Source: Heterostelium multicystogenum
Taxonomy: Eukaryota; Evosea; Eumycetozoa; Acytosteliales; Acytosteliaceae
NCBI GenBank assembly: GCA_003667245.1
Contig: RCNN01000131.1
Span: 20,200 to 84,199, forward strand
DNA length: 64,000 nt
Direction: 5' to 3'
The notes below the pieces were generated by a model, which searched no databases, was not told the DNA's origin, and saw only the letters and a list, made by a program, of their open reading frames with translations. This document shows, piece after piece, positions 11,343 through 23,130 of this stretch; the stretch's first letter is position 1; each line of letters begins with the position of its first letter. The position numbers and the translations under genes are program-made.

Positions 11343-12992
11343 TATTGTGGATTATATTTAATGGATCATACCAATTTTCATTTACATTCAAGAATTGTCA
11401 CCAAGATAAATAAGAAACAAACTCAAACTTTGGATTCATTTGATTTTGATCAAGGAAATGCCAATCAATAGAATATATCATGTCTTGCAAGTGATATGCC
11501 ATTAGTTGAAAAATCAAACCTCAAATGTTCCTCCAGCTTAACAACCTCGTTGGTACAATCCATATATGAATGCTCAAAAACAGATAGAGTGATCTTTGGT
11601 CAATGTTTCGTTTAACATGATATCCTTATCAACTAACAAGATACTTTCATAGAGTTCATTGAATGGAATTGTTACATTGACAGTGTTAAAAAACTAAAGA
11701 ATTGTCCCTATTTCATTTTAATTTTTTTCTTTGTTACTTGCTTTTATTTATAACATTATTCTACCTACTTATTTTAATTGTAGTATTTATGTTTTTCAAT
11801 CATGTTATTAATCATGTCAACTCTTGGAAACCATTCTTCAGAAGAAAGATCTTGATACAGCAATCACTGAGATTAACAATGAAGATGCTGTGAAACTCAA
11901 CAATCTCGATAAAGAAAAAAGAATCATTTATATTTAGAAAAAGCTCCTAACTCTGTCTCAACCCTCCTCTTCGAGTAATCCCCCAACTGGTAAGTACTTC
12001 ACAAACCAAAATGCAATCAATTTCGCATTCAAACTAACAATTCTGTATCTTTCTTTTCATTTTCTTTCTCTTATTCCCCAAGCTCGTAAGTATAAAACAT
12101 TTTGCAAGCAATGTAAATTTAATACTAACATTCATCTTATTCTCAAACAAAACCCATTTCTTTTTGACCTTAAGACAATGATCTAACCTCTTTTTTAAGT
12201 AAGCTACGTAATAATTCCCATGATCTCTAACAATAAGTTTTTTATGCAACTCAGGTCAGTGATTTCTTTGCAGCCCAGAGTCTTCTATCATGTATCTCAA
12301 ATTTCAAATCCTTCACCATCAAATAATCTTGAGGTAATATTACAACAACAACAGCAACAACAGCAACAGCAACAACAACAAGACATATCTACTGTTTGAC
12401 CAGAATCATTTGAAGTTGTTGTTGTTGTTGTTGTCGTTGTTGTTGTCGTTGTTGTTTTCGTTGGAACTTAATAGTTACATCTCCTTCTTTTGATCTGGGA
12501 ACTTGTAATACACCTACAATGGGTAATTGACCCTCCAACTGCAGCAACAACAATAAGAACTATCTCAACAACAGCCTCAGATGCAAATTCAACAACCACA
12601 ACAGATACAAATTTAATAACAATTCCAACCTTATTTACAACAACCAATATACACCCCTGTTCAAATGAATATAAATCAACAGCACACAGAAGATTTTCTC
12701 GTTGGATGTGAAAGATATAATTGCCTTGGCTGGTCAGAACCTACACCACGTACTTTGTCTGCAAACAGAAATCAGTGCAAAAAATCTTCTTGTAGACATT
12801 CGAGGTCAAAACACCCAAATTCTCCTTCAAAACCAAATATTGATCATTAAAGTTGGAAAGATCGGCTTTTATTATTCTTTTGTGTCCATCTCCTCATTAG
12901 AAATTTTGTTAGGAATCAAACCATTTAGTAAAATCTATTCTTCAAACTCATGTTCCAAGAATAAAATCAATATGAAGTGTTTTTTTATTTAA
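11343..12992 (+). pseudogene. Decayed Q-rich, coiled-coil protein gene
   Basis: Several stretches read like protein but are broken by in-frame stops and frame changes. One from 11360 begins MDHTNFHLHSR. A charged helical segment near 11840-11935 (for example DTAITEINNEDAVKLNNLD) ends at a TAG and is followed by Ser/Pro-rich sequence. A Gln-rich segment near 12540-12690 contains three stops (QLQQQQ*, QIQI**). A helical segment at 12702-12860 includes VKDIIALAGQNLHHV. The order (coiled coil, Q-rich, coiled coil) would suit an FG-nucleoporin-like or other scaffold protein, but identity is not recognised. The number of stops argues for true decay rather than sequencing error. Confidence 0.35.
12342..12462. 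repeat. CAA/CAG tract facing a TTG tract (inverted simple repeat)
   Basis: A (CAA/CAG)n run at about 12342-12381 is followed after about 33 bp by (TTG)n interrupted by TCG at about 12414-12462. The two tracts are complementary and could fold into a hairpin with arms of roughly 35-40 nt. It sits inside the decayed Q-rich gene, and the second tract would encode Gln on the opposite strand. Confidence 0.75.
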
Positions 12993-13099
12993 CTTTTTTA
13001 TAATCATTCATTTTAATTTAGAACTATAATGATTCAATATAATGATTCATAAATATTACAAGGATGTAGTGAATCGAAATCCGTCATAGTTTTCCCCCG

Positions 13100-13995
13100 C
13101 TAGCCAAGCCACATAGAGTTACTGAGGAGATAATTGTGACAATTTTGGTAATTGTCAAAGATATCAACTTGGTTTCTAAAAACATTGGAAACCTTTGTTT
13201 GAAGGTTGTTAGACTGAGCTAGTAAGTTAATTTTAGGACATGTGTAAACTAATTGGTTGGTATCATTTGGTTGGTTAACATTTTCAACGGACCTTACAAG
13301 TTTTGGTCTAGTCTTTTGGTGTTTCTTTTTGTTTGAGTTTGGATTGGGGAATACTTTATATTGGATGTACTTAGGAAAATGTTTGACTATTCTCTTGTGG
13401 TTTTGGATATAGTTGTTTCTTATAACTATTCGGAGCAAGTCAAGATCAGGAGTGCCGATATAGTAAGACCCTTCACAAGTGGAGACATCATATTGAATTA
13501 AATTAACCTTGCCAAGTTTAGTAGATTCTTTAGGTGAAGCAGGATATTCAATTTCATTTTGTAGTACTCGGGGTTTTGAAGGTCAGCCTTGGTGACGGTT
13601 ACATAGGAAAGTGCTATTTTTCCATTAAAAGGATTGTCACTATCATCTAGAATATATTGTTTGGAACTACCTGTTTTGGAAAAAGTAGTATCACCACATA
13701 TTCTATTCCATTTTTTTCTGTAGGTCTCGGTCTTGTTTACTCCTGTAGTGTAATATAATTACAAAAAAAGAATCTTTTCCTTTTTAAATAGTTATAGTTA
13801 GATATTACTATCATATCAAAAGAATTATTATAAGTACTTACCAAAGTTATCAATGGCTTCCTTTTCATTAGTATAGACTTTTACGGATTCAATATTGTTA
13901 TTACCAAAATTGAATTGAAAATGGCTTTCTATTCCTCCTCTGGAAATGGCATTGAAGATATAGTTTACTTTGATTCTCAAAAGTATATCCTCCAT
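13100..13995 (-). pseudogene. Unrecognised two-exon paralogue family, copy 2, frameshifted
   Basis: Exon 1 (13995-13842, 154 nt as in copies 1 and 4) begins MEDILLRIKVNYIF and ends before GTAAGTACTT. Exon 2 starts near 13779 and shows the family blocks SKTGSSKQY, QNEIEYPASPKES, and LLRIVIRNNYIQ followed by a variable tail. Two frame changes break exon 2. One is in the A7 run near 13706-13713 (between the ...RDLQKK and KWNR parts). The other is near CAAAACCCCG at about 13570-13580, just before the EIEYPASP block. Both are next to homopolymers, so either recent decay or sequence error is possible. The acceptor (TTTAAAAAG) is also weak. It lies about 4 kb upstream of copy 1 on the same strand. 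Confidence 0.65.
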
Positions 13996-16143
13996 TTTTA
14001 AATAATTATTTAGTACAAAGTAATTGAGTCCTATTTAAATGAATTGGAGAGATTCAACATATAAATTAATATTAATATATATCTAGAAATTAAATTATTA
14101 AGTTCACTCCTTACATTGGTATTCTATTTGTTTGGAGTACAGTATTGTTGATGACAATAGGTTATTTAATATATTGATTGGCAAACTTTTGATTCATCAT
14201 AGAGGATGATCTCACTTACACAAAAGAGAAGGATCCAACACAACACATGTAATGAGTGTGTTGATGGTTGTTTTCAATAACCATAAACATCTTCATTTTA
14301 CATGTGGTTGATTGGATTTTGAAATCTTTTGAATAGGTTATTAATAGATCCAATAAACATAAAGGAAATAAGATATAATTTTGGGGAAGAAAAGAACTAA
14401 AATTAATTATGAAACTATACTTGGTAATTTTATATTTATTATACCAACATAATTTTAATCCTAGCCTATTTATAACTATACCAATGAGAGAATTGAATTT
14501 CACAGAGGATGTGTACTTTTTTAAACCTCCGTTTTCTTTTGAATATGTTTTCTATTGTGGCACCAAAATAATACTAGATTATTATTAAAAAAAATTAAAA
14601 AAAAAATAAAGAACAATCTCAACAACAATACCAATACGTTATTTAGTTAAAGAAAGTCACCATGTAAGTCTACTTTTTAAGAAAACTTCAACAAAAAAAT
14701 AAAAAGAATTGATTTTACCCATTTTTTGTGTTCGCCATACATCAGTAAATTACACCTGAACAGAATCTGTGTTCCACCCGAATAAACTTTATACAAATAA
14801 CACTCTCAAAATATTACATTTATTTATTTAATTCAATTATTATTCCAATTTAATACTAATATTTCATCTTTATCATATATATATATATATTATATATAAT
14901 TATAAACTATTCAAAAAAATCAATTATGTAATACAAAATTATTAGGTTTGATCATTGATAGGGATAGATTATATCACAACTTTATAAAGACCTTATGAAT
15001 AGAAATTCTTACCTACATTTTTTAAGTGGTTCTATGTGGTTGATTCATTGCACAAACAAATAAATATCAAATTTATGAGATTATCATTGTTCTTAAACAG
15101 ACACGACAGTTATTCAAATAATAAATATTATATCTATTTTTAAATTTCTAATTTTCATGTATTGTTATTCCCTATTGTTATTTGAATCTTTTTATTATAA
15201 TAAAACAGAGGATGAAATTGAGTATTCCATTTTAGTCACAGGGTACTTTAACTACCACATCTAAAAGATAATAATTTAGAAGTCATAGTATGGTTGTTTG
15301 AATAAGAGATAGAGAAAAATAAAATTGAAATATCTTTATGAATAGCGCAATATTCAACCCAAAGCTTCCCTCTCCAAAAATGATCAATAAAAATGAAAAT
15401 TAATTAAACAATCTTCAACTTTCGATTAATATAGCTGAAACTATTGATCAAATATTGGTAATATCTACTTTGGTCATCATCTCAACCACTATCATTTGAT
15501 GATCGGGTATCTGAGTTAATTAAAGTTTATAGTATCTCTATTTGTATGTAGTAGTGGTCAGTGGAATACATTTAAAAAAAGGTAACCATGTATATATATA
15601 TCTTCAAATTTCATTCGATGTTATCATCTTTATGGAACTAAACATTCAAGTTTCAAAAATCCCACTCTTCAAACAAACAGATAAAACGTTGTTATTACCG
15701 AGTAATCTTTTTCAGAGATGTGGTTTTGATTATGTGTGTGTGAAGTTAATGTTAGTTTTACATTCATTGTATGACTCACTCGATAACCATCACATGTGTA
15801 TGTATATATACATATATATATATCTATCCACAAAACTAGAGATGTTTTGTGGATCTCAAAATTACCAATACAATATATTAAGAGATGGAAATTAAATCTT
15901 TAAGTTCGATTTGTAAATCTTTGTTTATATGTATTAGATGATATCTATAATGTCAATATAAATAAATTGCCAAAAGAATCCAAGATAATATCAATGTATA
16001 AATAGTTCCAATAGTTTTAGATTTCTAAGAAAAATATTTATGTATTATATTTTTGTGAGACTAAATTTATATGTATAATAAACTTTGTAATATAATGTTT
16101 AATATATAAAAGTTGTCCATTTATTTGTGGTATCCTTTAAAAA
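13996..16143. other. Intergenic, no gene seen
   Basis: About 2.1 kb between divergently transcribed copies 2 and 3 of the paralogue family. It contains AT dinucleotide runs (around 14876-14900 and 15800-15825). Open frames here lack codon bias or recognisable sequence. It may be a shared divergent promoter region. Confidence 0.5.
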
Positions 16144-17511
16144 ATGAGAGTTTTACTCCAAAATGAAAGGAAAAGATTATTCATAATCATAGAAAATATG
16201 ATTAGGATTGGTAGAATTCCAAAACGATTCTATTTTGTTTTGGATCAAGTTTCTCCTAATGTTTTTAATGAAGAAGCTCTCAAACAACATTCAGACAAAT
16301 TAAAAGACAATATTCTTTTAAAAGTTCAAGTGAGAGTTTTCAATAATGAAGAAAAAGAAATTAATAATACCGAGAGTCAGTAAATAAATTATTATAGATA
16401 TTAACTTTTTCATTTATTAATCATTTTTATAATGAAGATTTTGAAAAGAATCCATGTTGTTATAGTTAATAAAAATAAGGATGAGATTTGGAATAGGACA
16501 ATAACAAACTCCAAAGCTATTTGTTGGGGAATTTCTGGAGCACCATTTGAGGAGTTCAATTGGTCGTCAAATTATTGTATAGATAAAAATGTGACTCCAA
16601 CAATAGCCATGAGAGAGTCAGAATATTCAAAAAATGAATTTTCAAATGAATCAGTTAATGAAAATAAAGAAATTCAATTAATTAGAAGGTGTACCGAACC
16701 ATTTTCAGGAGTTTCAATAGTCAGTCCAGAAGAAGTTGTCCAAGAATATGGATATATTCAAGATCACCATGTTGGTTATTGGAATAGACCTGACAATCTT
16801 AGAGTTGTAATTAGAAATTCTTACAAAAAGTTAGAAAAACTCAAAACTCCCAAACAACAATTTGATTTTAAATTTGATAAACTCTCACCTAAACCAAATG
16901 AGACCGAAAGTACAACCACAACCACAACTACAACCACAACGACATCTTATAAAAGAAAAGTTGGACAACAACATGACCATCTTGAAAAGAAAAAAACTAC
17001 CAACTCACCCAAGTCATCTCTAAGTAAAACTACAGGAGGATTAGTTCAACATCAAAATACTTTTAATACTACATTTACAAATACCAGATCACCAACTTCT
17101 AACAATCCTTCATACAACATTCATTCTTTTACTCCAACATTATTACCACAAACTCAATATTCCTATGGTGAACAGATATTTAACAATCCATTACCTCAGA
17201 ATATCTCTACAAATCAAGACTTCCAATATCAAACTTTTAATCATTCCTATGGATATTCAGTACCTTCCAATATATATTATCAAACATTACACCCTCCAAC
17301 AATCTATACTCATTTAACAACAATACAATCACCATTACAACTACCAACTCAACCATTTGTAGACTATCATTACCTAAATCAACCTACTCAACCTAACCCT
17401 ACACCATTTTGGACACAAAATCAACCATTTCATTTTAACAACAACAATAATAATAATAATAATAATATTCATCAACATCCTTATTACCAGAATCAACATC
17501 CTCCAAACTAA
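16144..17511 (+). CDS. Unrecognised paralogue family, copy 3 (diverged, Q/N/P-rich tail)
   Basis: Exons 16144-16379 and 16449-17511 with a 69-bp intron (donor GTAAAT, acceptor GAAAAG) give 432 residues in one frame. Membership rests on exon structure and on weak blocks: KVQVRVFNNEEKEIN before the intron (compare VKVYTNEKEAIDN), IHVVIVNKNKDEIWNR after it, and LRVVIRNSYKK near residue 220. The shared EIEYPASP block is replaced by SPEEVVQEYGYIQ. The C-terminal half is low complexity: a poly-Thr run (about 246-257), then Thr/Asn/Gln/Pro/Tyr-rich sequence with a 12-residue Asn tract near the end. It is on the opposite strand to the other copies. Function is unknown. Confidence 0.65.
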
Positions 17512-17593
17512 GAAATAATACATCATGTAGCAACACTATTTTAAAGAATAAACCAAAAGATTTAATATTACAACTGTCTAAATATTACTTATT

Positions 17594-19231
17594 TTAATTA
17601 TTTATTACAGTATATTCATCTCGGGATCGTTTTCTCTTAATAAAAATGATGGCACCTATTATAAGTGACAAACCTACAAAGCTACCGACGGCGATTCCTG
17701 CTATTTCACCACTATTCAGCTGTTTAGAGCTATTGTCCTCATCTTTTTGGCAAGTTGTCTTGTAGTTTCCTGAAAAAGAACAACCCTGAGTGCCAAGACA
17801 AGTAACCAGACTTTTGAAACTGGTAATAACATCATTCATCTCAACTCTAGTGCTACCATTGCAATATATTGGCTCAGTGTATTGGCTATAAGTCTCATTA
17901 GCAAAGTTTACACTTTTCACCTGAATGCTTGCTGGTCCTGAAGCTATATAGATTGCTGTACCCAAACCAGTTGTTGTTGACATATAGTTCCCGCTAAAAG
18001 TAGAGTTACTGATCATTACTTCGGGTTCGGATCCGCTACCCCCAAATTCAAAGTAGATTCCGCCACCAGCCTGAGCTTGGTTTTCTGAGATAATTGAATC
18101 AGTCATATATAATGAAGCACATTCAATTGCTAGTGCTCCACCTTGCTGAGCAACATTGCCTATACAGTTGGAGTTAGATAGTGTCAGTGATCCTTGACTA
18201 ATAAATACAGCACCTCCATTTCCAGGACTTGTATTTGCTGTAAAATTTGTACTGTCAATAGAGATACAATATCCAGTATATATGATCGGTGAGCCATTTT
18301 GATTATTGACGAAAGAAGAGCTTGATATGTCAACTGTAACTTGGTTAAAGTTTAACATTCCTCCCTGGTTCCAATTGCTTGATTTAATGATATTTGAATC
18401 TAAACAAAGTTGACTGATGCTAACAGTATCTGATTGTGATGTACCACTGATATCCAGCAAATGAATCGATGCAGTATTTGATGTAATGTTTACATTGTTT
18501 AAAGTAAGAGATGTAATATTACTAGAAACAATGGTATCACCATGGTTACCAGTGAAGTTTGATGATTCTATTTCGAGGTGAGTGCTTGGCGAAGGTGAGC
18601 ATATGACAGCACCTTTACTTTCATTGGTAAATGAATTAAGGGAAGCAATGTTTGAATTAAAAACTGAGTTGGTGATTTGGATGAAAGTAGCTGGGCTATT
18701 CGCATAGATAACACCGCCATAAGCGGCACTATTATCAAGGCATAGTACATTGTCTAAAGTTAAATTTGTAGTAGATACTGAGGTGTTTACAAAGATAACT
18801 CCACCATAAGATATATTATCTCTATTTTCGAAACCTGTTCCTTTAAGAAATCTTAGATTCTGCAAGATTAAGATTGTGTATCCTTGGTTTTGAGAGCTAT
18901 CTTGTATCTGAAAGAAATTTCCATTCATGTTCAAGTCGATAGTTGCTAAACTTATAGTGTCACCTAGTATCGTCACGTTCCTGTTGATTAAAGGTATATT
19001 TGTGTTGTTCTGTCCTGTATAGGTTGAATTGCCTAATATCAATATAACATCGTTTGACTCACTCGAGGAGAGAGCAGTCAATATATCAGGACATGGTGTA
19101 CTTGGTGAAACACCACATGGTAGAGTATAGTTTGCATCTGGTTTGACAAATATGGTAACTGATTGAGACGAACAAAATCCAACAACCCAAATGAATGATA
19201 TTATAATAATACTACATAAATATCTATACAT
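17594..19231 (-). CDS. Right-handed beta-helix (PMP-repeat) membrane protein
   Basis: A single intact exon encodes 545 residues. A signal peptide (about 1-22, SIIIISFIWVVGFCSS) leads into a PMP-like N-terminal region (CGVSPSTPCPDILTAL). About 400 residues of beta-helix repeats follow (for example NSVFNSNIAS, GGAVFISQGSLTLSN, GGIYFEF), with many N-glycosylation sites. A Cys-containing segment (CLGTQGCSF, about 478-487) precedes a transmembrane helix (about 507-530, GIAVGSFVGLSLIIGAIIF) and a short basic tail KRKRSRDEY. This predicts a type I cell-surface protein with a beta-helix ectodomain. It is a relative of the broken gene at 2955-4788, which lacks a visible membrane anchor. Ligand and role are unknown. 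Confidence 0.85.
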   Translation of the reverse strand: MYRYLCSIIIISFIWVVGFCSSQSVTIFVKPDANYTLPCGVSPSTPCPDILTALSSSESNDVILILGNSTYTGQNNTNIPLINRNVTILGDTISLATIDLNMNGNFFQIQDSSQNQGYTILILQNLRFLKGTGFENRDNISYGGVIFVNTSVSTTNLTLDNVLCLDNSAAYGGVIYANSPATFIQITNSVFNSNIASLNSFTNESKGAVICSPSPSTHLEIESSNFTGNHGDTIVSSNITSLTLNNVNITSNTASIHLLDISGTSQSDTVSISQLCLDSNIIKSSNWNQGGMLNFNQVTVDISSSSFVNNQNGSPIIYTGYCISIDSTNFTANTSPGNGGAVFISQGSLTLSNSNCIGNVAQQGGALAIECASLYMTDSIISENQAQAGGGIYFEFGGSGSEPEVMISNSTFSGNYMSTTTGLGTAIYIASGPASIQVKSVNFANETYSQYTEPIYCNGSTRVEMNDVITSFKSLVTCLGTQGCSFSGNYKTTCQKDEDNSSKQLNSGEIAGIAVGSFVGLSLIIGAIIFIKRKRSRDEYTVINN

Positions 19232-19558
19232 ATTGATATATAGTTTAATTAAATAACTTTTTGTAATATGAAATTACAGGGTGAAAAGTCAAGTGATAAA
19301 TATTGGTCTGATTTAAGATTTATTAAAATATCTAGATATTTCAATTTTAAAATTTTCATTCAATCTAGATTTGTTTATTTGGGACACAATGTATTATTAA
19401 ACTAATATTGTAGAAACAATAACTTTCATTGTTATATTCCTCAATCTTTTAAATCAAGTTTGACATATCTCTGTGGACAAGGTAGATATGACACTTATGT
19501 TAAAAAAATCGTAACAAACACAATCCTCATAGAGAATAAATTGATTTAACTATTTTAT

Positions 19559-20519
19559 TTAACAAATTGCAATTTTTTGATGTTTTCCCAAGATGTACAT
19601 TGGATAGTTAGTATGAGTCTGAGGATGATAATAATTTTCACATTTGGTAAATGAAAACTTGGAAATTTTGTTGATGATATGGCCAATAGAATATTTAGGT
19701 TCCACCTCAATGTTGGTATTTACTATACTAAAAGACTTTAAGTTTGATGGTAAGTACCTTGGTTTTCTATTGGCATTATTTGTTTTCAAAGAGATCTTAG
19801 CCAAGTCGACTTTTCTTTTTAGTGTTTGAGAAGGAATGTAAAGTGGAAGAGTAGGTGGAGGTAAGGGTGGTTGAGGATCGTATAGTCTTCTTATTGATGG
19901 AATTTTCTTTGGAGCTCTAATTTGTATATAGAAATTCCTTAGTGCTACACGAATCAAATTAATGTTTGGTGTAGGAATGAATTCAGAGTTTTCCAAAATG
20001 GTGACTTGCTCATATTTTAGATCCAGATGCTTTTGTCTGACTCTACCAGGTTCTCTCGGTTGAGTTGGGTATTCAATCTCATTGAGGATCCTTCTAGGTC
20101 CTTTAGAGTTTCTAAAAAGAGCAGTGACATAAGATAGAGATATTCTCCTATGAAAAGGTGAATTCAATATGTTCACTCTAAACTCTTTGGAGTTACCTGT
20201 CTTGGAGAAAGTACTCGAACCAATTTTTCTTATCCACTTTTTAGGAACATCTCGCTCTTGTTCACTGTTATAGAATAAAATAATTCCAATGAAGGAATCG
20301 TTTTCTATTTAATTAAAGAGAAATATTAAAAACAATGCTTTATTATTTTATTTTAGGTGACTTACCCAAGTTATTGTTGGCATCTGCTTCGTTTGTGTAG
20401 ATTTTTACAACGTGAGAGGAACCATCAGTGAATTCTATTTTAAAGTGACTATGTATTCCACCTTGATCAATCTGATCAAAAATGTAGTTTCCTTTTATCC
20501 TAAGATGAGCATCATCCAT
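19559..20519 (-). CDS. Unrecognised two-exon paralogue family, copy 4
   Basis: Exons 20519-20366 (154 nt) and 20304-19559 with a 61-bp intron give 299 residues. The ATG at 20519 is chosen because it aligns with the MED/MDD start of copies 1 and 2. Conserved blocks are MDDAHLRIKGNYIF, GGIHSHFK, VVKIYTNEADA, FIGIILFYNSEQERD, KKWIRK, SKTGNSKEF, ILNEIEYPTQPRE, FIPTPNINLIRVALRNFYIQ. The tail (about 200-299) is Lys/Pro/Asn-rich and diverges from other copies. It lies immediately upstream of the beta-helix membrane protein on the same strand. Function is unknown. Confidence 0.8.
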
Positions 20520-22587
20520 ATTGTACACAATAGATTAAATGTAAAGTTGATTAAATTTAGAATAACAAAATAAAATATATTTATCTCTAATACAATTGTT
20601 TATCTAAACTGATTCTATTTATATGTATACTATTAAACTTAAGAATTTAATTTCATCAAATACAAATAGTACAAGTGGTAATTGTTGTAAAACGATTAGA
20701 TGACGATGCTTAAATTTAGATTGTTATAAGAAAGATAAAACAAGTATACGATATATAATTATTTGATGGAAGATAAATTTTCAACAAAAGTTACTACATT
20801 TGATCATTGGAACTATAAACATCATTGTTGCTCATTTTCTCTAGAGAAAAAGCACTAGTGAAACTCTTTTGATTTAGGCTGCTATTATATATAAATATGA
20901 GTCACCAACAAGCATCATTGGTGGTGGATCCACTAATGGGAGTTGACAAACGCTTTGTACATATTGGTAATGAATACATTGCTCTGAAGTTATATTTAGG
21001 AGCAAAGCAAATAAAGATGATGAATATGGGTGATAGAGATTAATCGGTTGGATGTAGTGAGTGCTATTATAGAGCAAATCACTATTGTGGTTTAAATTAA
21101 ATCAACACAAGTTGTAACTACTTTCCAAATCAATATTATTGATTAAACTTTACAATGTTGATAGTATAGACAATCCAATCAAGCTTTTCTGATTTTGATT
21201 TACATGATTGAGATTGTTTTATGATTTAACTTTAAACTAGTGGTTAGTGTTTGATTGCGGTGTTTCTTCACACATCTTCAAGTTGGATCTGGTTGATTGA
21301 TGAATGAATAATTTAATAATTGTAATTTTGAAGGTGATTGAGATATGTTAATTCTTGAAGAAGAAAGTAATTGATTGACTTATTGCTTGATTGATTTTGA
21401 ATTTCACTGGATATCTTACCAACTAAATGAAACCGACCAAAACACAAGAAAGATCAAATAATTGAATACTCATTATTTTTAGCTTTTGTTTTCTAAACTA
21501 AATTACAATCAAGTTTAAAACCATCGGTTTGTTGATTGATTGCCCCTACATTTCTTTTGTTGTTTTCTCCCCTCCAAATTTTTCTTTCTTTTATTTTATG
21601 TTTGCAAATTATGTTAGCTTATACATTTTTCTGATTGGATGGTGTAGTATTTCAGCAGGAAACTTTTGCCAGTTCAACCAAGCTATTGATTTGATGGTTG
21701 CTAATTTTTGATTTTTTTCTAGTGTTTTTTTTCTCCAAATCACTGATATGTACATCAACAAAATAAGTGTTGTAGTTGTCAAAATCCAACAAGTCACCTT
21801 ATTTGGAAAGTTCAAAAACTGTTAATTTTTTTCTTTCTGGTGGAATGCTGATACTCCTATTTCAATGAGTAAGAATGTAGCAAAGAAAACTAATTTTTTG
21901 ATTCAGCTCAATATTTTGTTTGGTTTGGAAAGGGTCGATGCAACCACTAAACATCATAGCATGATAAAATCCTCCAAACCAATTTATACATTTATTTTAT
22001 TTTATTCTCTTCAATTATTTATCTCTCACCATAATCACTGAACCAGTGTTCCTATCCTATTATTTATTATTATCTTTTTAAATTCAATTGTTGTTGTAGA
22101 TCAATCATATTAATTATAATTAAATTAACACAGTTGATTATATCAAATATCTATTGAAATTAATAATAAATAATATTGTTGGAACGATATACAATCAAAC
22201 TTGATGATTTAAGATCATTGTCATAATATATAATGGTACTTATAAATCTAAGTTATACATTTTCACCCTATTTCAATAATTAAAAATTCACACTAATAAT
22301 ATAAATATATATTTTCACATATAATATAAATTATATCTCTTTTTTTAATTAAGAATAATACTACTTCTTGTTTAATATTATTAAATATCCAATAATAATA
22401 TATGATGTTCTTATTTTGTGTGAAAAATACATAATCTCTCCAATTGAAGCTAATGGCTCCATTACAGAGCCAAAATCTGAAAAAGAAGTTTAATATCTTT
22501 GATTTCAATCTATCTTTTATTAAATCTATTATAATGATAGTATTGATTCTTGTCGTTATAAACCAATAGTAAGGAGTTGTAATCAAA
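20520..22587. other. Long gene-poor interval
   Basis: About 2 kb of AT-rich DNA. Short open frames show no coding signal. Confidence 0.5.
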
Positions 22588-22862
22588 TTAAATAACAGAA
22601 TTGTCATTGACATTATCAATAATGGCTTTTACTAATTTTAAAGCTAAAGAAGGTGATATCCAGTATATGTTGTTTAAAATTGAGAAAGTTCTCTTTACTC
22701 TTTTACTATTGTATTCATTAATTATAGATGATCTATTCAATATATTATAAATTAAAAATACTGTACTTTTCTCAAATAGTTCCTTTTTGATGTTTGTAAC
22801 AAAAGGATGTTGTTGATCAACATCACTATTGGTTTTATCTCTATGTAATTTATTATCCACCT
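22588..22862 (-). CDS. Possible 3' exon of an unrecognised small gene
   Basis: About 90 codons (from VDNKLHRDKTNSDVDQQ to NDNSVI) follow a plausible acceptor (GTGATAG) at 22863. An upstream segment ending ...DPLSMF before GTAAGTAAG at about 22937-22945 would join in frame, but its own 5' end is not found. Residue composition (KRVKRTF, WISPSLALKLVKAI) looks protein-like and helical. No family is recognised. The segment overlaps a competing plus-strand reading just upstream. Confidence 0.3.
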
Positions 22863-22917
22863 ATCACAATGTTAAAATATTCAATATAGATAAAGTAAGT
22901 ACCTATAGGATAATGTT

Positions 22918-23130
22918 ATGAAACTAAAATCTTACTTACAAACATTGATAGTGGATCCCAAGATCCAAGATAAATCTAAAGATTGGTATTTGGCACTTCC
23001 AATTGAAGAAATTGTTCACTCTTATGATAGAAGTGTGCCTAGTAGAAGAGAAAAGAATGTCTAAGGAACTTTAAGAATTTTGATGGGTATTATAGACACC
23101 AGAGAGAATGGACTTCTTAAACACTTCTAG
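22918..23130 (+). pseudogene. Short protein-like frame with one internal stop
   Basis: ATG at 22918 opens a 48-codon frame with balanced composition (DWYLALPIEEIVHSYDRSV) that ends at TAA 23062-23064. It then continues in the same frame for 21 more codons (GTLRILMGIIDTRENGLLK) to TAG. This looks like a gene fragment with one stop, but no family is recognised. It overlaps the opposite-strand exon candidate, and only one of the two can be real. Confidence 0.25.

Noticed and set aside
15542..15895. 117-codon open frame in intergenic DNA
   Set aside because: AT-repeat-driven, no signal peptide, poor composition and no splice or paralogue support.
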